Source: Hippasteria phrygiana
Taxonomy: Eukaryota; Echinodermata; Asteroidea; Valvatida; Goniasteridae
Assembly (NCBI GenBank): GCA_037893225.1
Contig: JAZGUH010000105.1
Span: 682,001 to 746,000 of the forward strand
Reading direction: 5' to 3'
DNA length: 64,000 nt
Shown here: in pieces, positions 40,290 through 51,100 of the stretch
How the letters are laid out: the number at the start of each line of letters is the position of its first letter
Position numbering within the stretch: the stretch's first letter is position 1
Made by a program: the position numbers and the translations under genes
The notes under the pieces: generated by a model
The model's database searches: none
What the model was told of the DNA's origin: nothing
The model's input: only the letters and a program-made list of their open reading frames with translations

Positions 40290-40481
40290 GAGCCGGTGAG
40301 AGTGGCCACGATAACGAAGATGATAACGAAAACGGTGAAAAAAAAAAAAAAACGGCATTTGATTGGTGGAATTGTCGCGTGTGTAATACGCATGCATTTA
40401 ATTCAGCAATATAGGAAGCATTTATTTGGATTGTTTTCGTTTTCGTTATGGTTATGGTTATGGTGGCCAGTGTGACCGGCC
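40290..40481. mobile_element. MITE family 'GGTCACACTGG', copy 2
   Basis: The same termini and GATAACGAAAACG subterminal tracts as the copy at 9111-9286, ending GGCCAGTGTGACCGGCC. It has an A-run near 40339 and a diverged centre. It lies just right of the 18-bp-arm element. Confidence 0.8.
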
Positions 40482-41721
40482 GTTTAGCCTAGCTAATAAA
40501 AGTTAAAAATATATCGCAGGTTACTGATCAGGTTGCCGAAGCGATCTGACAGGAGAGCGAGAGGCAGTTTTCTGTGTTGGATGTTCTTGCACAATGCATA
40601 ATATATTATATAGTGTATGGTAACTGTAAGTGTTAACATACAATGTACATGTTGATTTCTGTCTAATTTGTTATAGTTTTTGTTGACATAAATGTTGAAA
40701 TTACTGGTTGTGTCACATGTTTAGACAGTTGTTATCAAGGAGGGTTGGTTATTTTGTAAGATTTTGCTGTTCCTGATCCATTTTGGTGAGGGGTATTAAC
40801 CCTCCTGTTCTCAGGGCCAAAATCGACCCAGCTGCTGTACAGATCAAAACCTATCAAATGTCAGATTGAAACACACACAAATTGGCAGAGTTGGTGTTTA
40901 GAGTTTTTGATAGGCTGTGATAGTTATAAGTATAGGAGGAGGGTTAAAGTGAAATTTTTTCTGAAAAAGGGCAAAACTTCAGATAACGTGTACCTAGGCC
41001 GTAGGCGCTAGGCCTAGCTTTAAGTTCTAATTCTACTGTGGTGGTTTTTGTGTGGTGATCTTTGATTGATATGTATTGGGGAATGCCTACAATTTACGAA
41101 ATATAATTTGTAAATACAATTCATTTTTGTTAACTTTGGAATTAGAAATAAGTACTACTGTGATGTGTTGAAATGAAGTTTGTATGTTTTGGAAAAAATA
41201 TTGCGTCCTCTTTAGAATTTGTGTAGAAAGTTGTATAGAATTTTGTTGAAGTATTTTTTACTTGAATGTAGTGTACACAATTGGTAATCCTCCAATTGAT
41301 TTTTTAATGAATTATTATGAAATACCTTAGCAGACTAAGTTAATAGTAGTCTTAATCATCCTGTGAAATGGTAGCAGTAGGTATGTGCTGTCGTCAAGAA
41401 AAGTTGAAATTGAAGTTTTAAATGATTTCCAAGTGGAAATCATTGGGAAAACTGTCTTGTAGCCTTTAGTTAAGGCGTGTTTGACTACATTGGACAATTG
41501 GCGCACACTGGACATGCTTCTATTCGGGGTGCGTCATGTGTGCAGGTAGCTACACGTGGCTTAAATAGAGGCCATCATCCGGCTGGCAGTTAAAAACGAG
41601 TGCCATTTTTCTGTCGTTTGTTCACCATCTAAGAATGCAAAACTTTAAAAAAGTCAGTGGAACAATTTTTGTTTGGAAATACTAACTCCTAAATTTGGCC
41701 GTTTGTGAAAATTGTAGCAAT
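40482..41721. other. Gene-free interval upstream of the transposase
   Basis: AT-rich, with no ORF of interest. It may contain the transposase promoter and 5' leader, but no specific site can be defended. Confidence 0.4.
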
Positions 41722-42004
41722 CAGGAGCGGATCCAGAAATTTGCAAATGGGGGGGGGGGGGGGGGGGGGGAGGTGGGCATGGGCGTGAGGAGGGTGTAAA
41801 ATCTTCCAAGCAGCTAATGATGAAGGCGAGTTGTGGCGTCTATGCCGAAGGTGTGCCTGCCCCCATTGCTAGAAGTTTCTGGCTGCATTTTTTATCTGTC
41901 CCTCTTTTTTCTTATCTTTTTCAGTCTCTGTTCGTCTCTATCTCTTTATTTTTTTTCTTGAAGGAAGAAAAGGGGGGTGTTGGCTCCCCCTGGATCCGCC
42001 CCTG
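41722..42004. mobile_element. MITE with GGATCC-containing TIRs, 128 bp upstream of the ORF
   Basis: CAGGAGCGGATCCAG (41722-41736) pairs with CTGGATCCGCCCCTG (41990-42004), 14 of 15 positions. The interior has a G-run of ~21 and pyrimidine-rich sequence. No transposase and no exact target duplication (flanks GTAGCAAT / ATAATGAG). Confidence 0.75.
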
Positions 42005-42089
42005 ATAATGAGCAATCATGTACATTGCCTTTCAATGGGAAGTTGTTCTCAGTCCTAGATTTGTATATTATTAAATATTTGTTGGTATG

Positions 42090-42132
42090 ACTATGTTTAT
42101 TTAGGATTTGTTTTTGTTTTTATCAACAGAAA
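42090..42132 (+). promoter_or_regulatory. Likely 3' splice acceptor before the transposase start
   Basis: A pyrimidine-rich tract TTTGTTTTTGTTTTTATCAACAG ends at about 42129, immediately before AAAATG. This suggests an upstream noncoding or coding exon. The ATG at 42133 sits at the exon start, so the true initiator may be further upstream or downstream. Confidence 0.45.
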
Positions 42133-45100
42133 ATGAAGTACTACCAGGTAAACCACAATGAGAGGAGGGCTGCCATGTGCCGAATGGTGATGGAGCGGTC
42201 ATCCAGACGATGTATGTTTCCCTTGTCTGTTATTGTGATGTTATCTGATTCATCATCCATTTCATCTCCCTGTTCACAGTTTTCTATATATACCCATCCC
42301 ATGCGCTGTTCATCTGCCATTTCATTTCTTCTGGGTGCTCTTTCGGGAGAGCCTTCGCCACCTGGTGAAAATTCAAATGCCTTGAGGTTTGCATCTCCTC
42401 AAGGAAGTCTGTCTACCCGTAGCGAGGGTATCTCACCGAAGTCTGACCCACCAACATGTGGGTGTACTCTGCCGTGTGAGGCAGATGTACCCTGGTTACA
42501 ACAGCGGCTGTGTGACCTTGCAGGACAGACGCAAACAGGTGAACCAGTTGACATTACAGTTTCCAGGACTGTAGTGGAGCAGACAGCCTGCCTTACAACT
42601 GGCAAATCTGATGTTGCCACAAAAGATGTAATGTTGCCAGAGCCATATGAAACAATGTTGCCAAAGCCATATGAAACAATGTTGCCAAAGCCATATGAAA
42701 CAATGTTGTCAGAGCCATGTGAAACAATGTTGCCAAAGTCATGTGAAACAATGTTGCCAAAGCCATGTTATATAATGTTGGCGAAGCCATGTGGTACAAT
42801 ATTGACTAAACCATGTGAAAGAGTGATGACTAGAAATAAGCGACGTCGAAGATTTACAAAGCAGAAAAAAACATGTAATGTACATGTACAATTTGATAAA
42901 TCTCTTTTGTATAATGTGGACATTTCAACAGGGATACAGACATGTTTTGATAATGATGGCATCTTGAACAAAGGATACGTGGAAACACAGAAGATGGGAA
43001 AGTGGCTGGAGAAGGTAGGCCATATGCAGAGGAAGAGATTGGAGAAGTTGACTCCTAAAAGATTATGCAGGTATAAAAGAATGATGATTTGCTTCAATGA
43101 GAAGAAATACTGTGCTGGTGGTAAGATTTTGGAGTATGTAGTAGAGGAGTTTCAATGGAAAAGAAATAGGAGGACAGGGAAAGTGAGTAGAAAAGCACAA
43201 AGAAGACGGAATTGTAAAGAGTCTTACAATAGACGAAGAGGTGGGAAAAGAGTAGAACAGCGTATGAGTAAAGATGAGAGATGTGTTCATGAATATGCCC
43301 AGAAAATTATTTTTTCTCACACATGGAGTACATTGAAGACAGTGTTACATAAAAAGCAGTATTGGAATTGTAGCAAAAGAGGTCAGAAGAATGAAAGTGA
43401 AGAGTGTGACAACAGAAAGAGAAGTGGTAAGAGGATGGAATTGCGGATGACTAAAGATGAACAAGGTTTTCTCGAGAAAAGTACAAAGATGTATAGCCAC
43501 AGTCAAATTGGTGCAGTTGATGAGATAGTGGATAATTTGAATGAAGTACACAAGTCAGACAAAAGGCAGATGAAGAATGCAGGACATGTGACATGTATAA
43601 AGAAACATGTTGAGGATGGTCATGCATTAGTAAGAAATAGTGGGAAGGTGAATAATAGACAAACAGTGAAAAGTAGAAGTGACCATACAAACAGTAATGA
43701 CACATGTAAAATAAGGCCAAGTAATGTTGGTGATATCAGTGAGAAACAGTGCTGGTTGTGTGATTTGAGTATTAAGGCATCCGAAAGTAATGTGCAATGT
43801 GATGGTTGTGACATATGGTATCATGTCAACTGTACGAATTTGAAGAAGAAAGAGCACATTTTGGCGAACAAATCATTTACTTGGTTGTGTCTTAGATGCG
43901 GAAAGACTACTTACTGCAAGTTTCTCTTGAATGATCTTGGCATTCCTACAGATAAGAATGTGTATGAGATGACAATACAAGAAAGATGTACTGACAGCAA
44001 GTGTGTAGCAATGAAGACCTATACTGATAGACCGTGCAGAGAGGATACTGGCCAAAGATATGAAAAACACAGTGTAAGTGAACCGAGGAACAATGAGAGT
44101 TGTTTTACATGTAGATCTAGGATCGAAGAAAGAACACGTAATAATTGGGCGAGCACTAAAGGTCCAACAGTGTTGTTACGAGAGCAGTCCGGAGGCTATT
44201 CTTTAAGGAGCAGAAAGGTAAAAAGTACTGAAGAGAGCAATACAGATAAAAAAGAACCCGATCGAATCAGGGAAATTGAGGGTACATATGATGTTGAGAT
44301 GCAAAAGGTATACAGACAGAGTAGTAGAAAGAGAAGTAGTAGAAAGAGAAAAGCATTAGAAAGTTTTGAAAGGGAATTGAAAGTGAATGAAAAAAGGATG
44401 ACACATGAAATTGAGGAAATGGATGATAATGTACCACTGACGACAAAAGTGAACTTTCCATATAGTTGTGCATCATTGAGAAGTAAACAAGAAGAATTTC
44501 CTGTAGATGTGGTACTACAAACTGAACAAGATAAGCAAAGAGATGTAAGCTGTGTGACATTGCCAGAAAAGATTTTGCAGGGCAGTTTTCATCAAGGCCA
44601 TCATAAGTTTGGATGTCATAGTGGTAAACAATGTGTAGCGAATGGATTGAGTTGTATGTTAATGAGTAGGTTGAAGAAATTAAGAGATTGGACTTGTTTT
44701 GACATGGATAGTGCATTGAATACTGGAAATGAATTATATGGTTTTTTATCTCGGAGCTGTACAATCAACCATGACTATCTGTTGGTGACTGAACTGCCAA
44801 ATGAGTTAGATCTACTGAATCATCATTTCAGTATAAAGTTCAATGATTCTGTATGTGGTGCATTTGGAAAAGACTTTAATTTAGCTGAATTTGATATGAT
44901 ACCCATTAATTGTGCCTTAGAACAGACTCTGCAGCAGTACTATGCATGTTTCATAACTTTCCATGGAAATACATTTGTTGTGATTGCTCAAGATGGGATG
45001 TATTATATCTTTGATTCACACTCCAGAAATCAGCAAGGTTGTCAGGTCAGTGAAGGACGAAGTTTGCTCAAATGTGTGACAGCATGGCAAGATGTATACA

Positions 45101-48100
45101 GGTACTGTACTGATTTGGCAAGATCTATGAATTTATCTAACACTGAGCAGTTTGAAATTACAGGTGCATCAGTATGGTTAGATGATGAGGTAAGGCAGGA
45201 TGCTGATGGTACTACACAGGAGGAAGGACATTTGTTATTAGGGAGCAGTGAGCATAGTAAAGAAATAGATGGAGACAGTACTGATTCTAGAGTATTGCGT
45301 GGTTCTTGTAGTGGCTTGTCGAGTACACGTAGTGATATGCCAAATAATATCAAGGAAGACAACAATGGCAGTTTGTATGGAATGAGTTGCAATAACAAAT
45401 CAGATGGAGGTAGTGATGTGGAAATCGAGAGTGTGACACAAACACAGGGTTTTAAGTTTGTTCCGTTGACATATGGTAGCAGAAATGCACTGTGTAGATT
45501 TCATCGAATGGGCCACGTATCTCTGGACCGTAATGAAATTTCAGATAAATGTGAAGAGATGGGACGACCTAATTCAGTGAAGAAAATTAAAGGTGATGGC
45601 AACTGCTTTTTCAGGGCTATTTCATTTGCTGTGTCAGGAACTGAAATTAATCATATGCAGTTAAGAATGGCAACTGTGAATCATCTGTTGAAAAATGGAG
45701 ATAAATTCAATGGCTTCCTGCGTCAAGGGTTTGTTAATGTGGAAGAATATGTCATGAGGCAAAGATTGTTTGATTGTGGAACGTGGGCTACAGAGGTTGA
45801 AATCATGGCCATGGCACACATGCTACGTGCAGACATATACACATATGAAGATGGAAATAACTGGTATGTTTTTTCAGCAAGTACTTTTGAGAGAGAGGCT
45901 GTAAAATTAGATGAGGCAATTTACTTGTACCATATGCAAAGAATTCATTATGATGTTGTATTGTCGGTTCATGAATTAGCAAGAGAATCTGCTAAGGGAC
46001 AAGAAAAAGGACATGAAGAAAAAGCATTAGAAACGGATTCTTGCTTGAAAACAGCATCAAGTGATAAGAAGTTAGAATTGAAATATGAGAAAGAAGTGAG
46101 TTTTGAGACCATAAAGCCAAAAAATAAAGATTTAAAACGTAAAAAGCAAAAACGTACTAATATAACATTACAGCAAAAAAAGAAAAGAGAAAAAGCCAAG
46201 GAAAGGTATGACACAAAAATTAATGAGGTTGTCATGAATAGCAAAGGAATACAACAATCTAAATCTAACTGTAAAGATCAGAAAAAATGTAGGTCAAGAA
46301 ATTCCAACATTGTAGATGAAAAGTTAAAACATAAAAAATCCTGCAATGATAAAGACAAAGCAACTAAAAAAATATATAACCAGAAGAATTACCAAAAAAA
46401 TGCAGACAGGAAAAAGAAATCATTGCACATAAAGTATCACAGTGACATCAACTTTCAAACAGAGCGATTGGAGGCTCAAAGAAGAAGCTATGGTTTATAT
46501 GAAAATTCAGAAGAAAAAAAAAATTCTGTGAAAAGAAGGTATCACAAAAATGTTAAATATAGAGAGAGTAAAATAAATCACGGTAAGGCAAAGTACGTTA
46601 ATAATGCAGAGTATAGAGAAAAGCTAATTAATAGTGGAAAAACAAAGTACTCTGATAATGCTGAATATAGAGAAAAGTTAATTAGCAGTGGAAAAACTAA
46701 GTACTGCGATAATGCTGAATATAGAGAAAAGTTAATTAGCAGTGGAAAAACAAAGTACTCTGATAATGCTGAATATAGAGAAAAGTTAATTAGCAGTGGG
46801 AAAACAAAGTACTCTGATAATGCTGAATATAGAGAAAAGTTAATTAGCAGTGGAAAAACTAAGTACTCTGATAATGCTGAATACAGAGAAAGGCTAATTA
46901 AGCAACAAAGTATCAAGTATAAAACAAAATATCATGAAGATGTTGATTATAGAAAAAAGGAAATAAATAGAGTTCAATGTAAATACCATGACAATGTTTC
47001 ATATAGAAATAAGCTAATTGCAAATATAAAAAAGAAATACCGATGTATTGTTTCCTATAGGACGAAATTGTTAAATTTTGAGAAATGCAAGTATCACAGT
47101 GATACAAACTATAGAAGAAACTTAATAAAGCATGGAAAAGAAAAGTACAAGAGGGACGATGGGTATCGTAAAAAAGTGGCAGTGATGAATCGTGCACGTA
47201 CTGTAAATAAGAAAGAGAAAAGACGTAGTATATGTTTCGTTACAAACAAATTTAAAGCAGACATATCTAAAGGACCAGAATACGTGTGTGCTTCATGTCA
47301 CAAACTTCTGTTTAAGAAACAAGTCTTAAAATGTCATAAGTTAAAGTATAAAAACCAGAAGTGTATTACTGAAAAATATCTGCATACTTGCAGTAGAAAG
47401 TGTGAATCAAAGTGTTTGATTAGAGAATCAAGCAGATCATGTCTGTGGATTTGTTATACATGTCATAGGAAATTACTTGCTAATAGAGTACCTGGTGAGG
47501 CAAATGTGAATAATTTAACCCTAATAGACATCCCGGAAGAATTGGCTTGTTTGAACACATTAGAAGAACATCTAATTGCTAGAAATGTGTCATTCATGAA
47601 AATGATTGCATTACCTAAAGGAGGACAGCACGGTGTACGAGGCCCAGTTGTATGTGTACCGTCAAATATAACAGATACAGTTAAAGTATTACCGAGAGCT
47701 GAAAATGAAAATCAAATGATTCGTGTAAAGCTGAAGAGGAAATTAAATTATAAAGGATATTATCAGTATCAGTTTGTGAATAAAGAATACGTTGAGAGTG
47801 CCTTATCTTACCTTAAACATAACAATAAGTGGTACCATGATATCGAAATAAACACTGATTGGGACAATCCAGTGTGCGATAAAGATAATGATGAAATAGA
47901 TCAACATGAAAGTGATGTTAAAGAAAAAGAAAAAGTGGAAACAAATGATGACATGGATAACAGTGATGAGGAAACAGAGGATGATCGTTTACGTGGCATA
48001 GCATTAGACAGTTGTCTTCAACCAATTAATTTAGGACAGGAAATTCTTGATCAGTATTTTGATGATGTGCTTTGTGTTGCACCTTGTGAAGGCAATAGTC

Positions 48101-51100
48101 CAATTAGAATATTAATGGAAAAAGGCAATGAGGCAAAATGCTTTCCAGCATTATTTCCAACAGGTCAACCTACATTTGATGATGATCGTGATGTGAAATT
48201 AACTCTGTGTAGATACATGCATAACCGATTAATGAATGTTGATAATAGATTTGCCAAGAATACTCAATACATTTTTTATGCTCAGTACTTGTCAGAGATT
48301 CAGAAAGTGATGTCTAGTGTTTCTATCGCATTACGTAAAGGTTCTGATAAAATGCGTAGTGGAGAAAATGTAAATGCTTCAATGATCAATGACAGAGACC
48401 AGTTGAATGATATCTTGAAGTCAGACAGTGGATATAAATTCTTGAAACCAATTCGTGGTACACCCCCATATTGGCAAGCAACACAGAAAGATGTTTTGGC
48501 AATGATCAGACAGCTAGGAATACCTACATGGTTTTGTTCATTTTCTGCAGCAGACATGAGATGGCCTGAAGTAATCAATACAATTTTAAGGCAGCAAGGA
48601 GATTCTAGAGATGTGAAAGATTTGGACTGGAATGAGAAATGTACAATATTGAGAAGTAATCCTGTAACTGCTGCAAGAATGTTTGATCAACGATTTCACA
48701 CATTTCTGAAAGATGTAATTTTGTCAAGAGCTGAACCAATTGGAAAAGTCAAAGACTATTTTTACAGAGTGGAATTTCAGCAAAGAGGATCTCCTCATAC
48801 ACATTGTCTCTTCTGGATAGAAAATGCACCAAAATTGGAAAGTAACAGTAACAAAGATGTTATTAAGTTCATTGACAAATACATCAGTTGCAAATTACCA
48901 TCAAAAGAAGAAGATGAAGAATTAAATGAAATCATCAGTCATGTGCAGTTACATAGCAGAAGACATTCTAAGTCATGTAAAAAGAAACGTACTGAATGCA
49001 GATTTAATTTCCCGAGACCTCCATCTGAACGAACATTTATTACAGAGCCTGATATGCCAACAGATGATAAGAAAAAGGTGGATAAAAAGGACACACAGGA
49101 AAGGAATGATGCCAAGGAGTTACTTCAGTCAATATGGACTGCAATACAGAAAAGTGAGAATGAACATATGACAACCAGTGAATTGTTTGCAAGCATAAAT
49201 GTAACACAAGCTGATTTTGAGAAAGCTAATGATGTCTTAAGCAGCAAGGCCAGTATCATACATAAGAGAAAGCCACAAGATGCTTGGGTTAATTTGTACA
49301 ATCCTGCTCTAATGAGATGTTGGAATGCAAACATGGATATTCAGTACATTTGTGATGCTTATGCTTGTGTTGCTTATGTAGTATCCTACATGTCTAAAGC
49401 TGAACGTGAAATGGGCGTATTGTTATCACAGGCTCAAGCTGAAGCAGAGAAAGGAAACTTGGATGCCAGACAGAGTATGAAGGAAATTGGCTGTGTGTAT
49501 TTGCATAATCGTGAAGTATCGGCACAAGAAGCAGTTTATCGTGTCTGTAATTTGAGATTGAAAGAAGGATCAAGGAAAGTAGAATTTATACCTGTTGGTG
49601 AAAATCCAATTAAAATGAGCTTGCCACTTAGTGTTATTCAAAATAGATGCAATGATGACTGTGATGATGATAGTATTTGGATGACCAGTAGAGTTGATAG
49701 GTACTTGGCAAGACCAAATATTGATGAATTTGAAACGATGTGCTTAGCCACATTTTGTTCCGATTATAGAGTAATATACAATAACATGGCTAAGACAAGT
49801 CGTTCACGGGTGTATGAATTGAAGAATGGTTTAGGCCACGTACAGAAACGTAGTCGAACTGATCCTGCAGTTATACGATTTCCTAGATTTTCAGTTGCAA
49901 AATATCCTGAGAAGTACTATCAGAGTATATTGCAGTTATACCTTCCTTATCGTATTGATGTTCAGTTGAAACCAGAGCAGTTTGAAACTTATGAGCAATT
50001 TTATCAAAATGGTGTTGTTCGAATGAGAGGTTCCCTACAATCTGTGATAAATATTGTTGAAAGCAATCGGGCATTGTATGAAGCTAATGCTGAATCAGTG
50101 GATGAAGCTGAGGAATTATTAAATAAATTTGGTCCACAAGAAGATGCTTGGGCATTGATAGCTCCAGAAACTGAAAAGGACAGACTTGAATGTAAAAGGC
50201 AGCACCAACCAGAAATTGATGATAGTGACAATGAGTTTGAGATTCCTGATTTGAAATCAAAGAAAGACAATGATGTGAAATGTAGCATTGAACCACATGC
50301 ACTAAATGTATCCAAACAAGAAGCAATGAATTTGTTGAGGTGCTTAAATGCAAAACAAAAGAAAGTTTTCTACAAAGTCAGACAGTGGTGCTTGGAGAAA
50401 GTGAGTGGAAAAAATCCAGAACCATTTCATGTATTTGTGACAGGCGGAGCTGGTACTGGAAAAAGTCATTTGATCAAATGTATTTACTATGAAGCAACAA
50501 GGCTTTTTGCTACAATGATGGAGAATCCTGATGATGTATCGGTACTACTTACAGCTCCTACAGGCGTTGCAGCATATAATATCCATGGTGCCACAATTCA
50601 CAGTGCTTTGTCAATAGGAATAAATGTGAAATTGCCATATCAACCACTTGGTGAAGAGAAGATCAATACATTAAGAAATAAATTAAGACAACTACAGATT
50701 CTGATTGTTGATGAGGTTTCAATGGTGGATCAAAAAATGTTGTTTTACATTCATGGTCGTCTACGACAGGTCAAGCAATCACGTAATCATAATCCTTTTG
50801 GAAATGTGAGCATACTTGCAGTTGGTGATTTTTATCAGTTGCCCCCAGTGAAAGGAAAATCTTTGTACCAGACTGCTGTTACAGGTGATCTGTGGAATGA
50901 TATTTTTGTGAAAGTGGAACTGACTGAAATTATGAGGCAAAAGGAAGATGCACAGTTTGCTGAAGTCTTAAATAGGTTACGAATAAGAAGGAGAAGGGAA
51001 CATTTGCAAGATAATGATATCAGATTGTTAAAATCACGTGAAACTGGAGAAGATTGGACTGATGCTGTGCATATTTACCCTTGCAACAAACAGGTGGATC

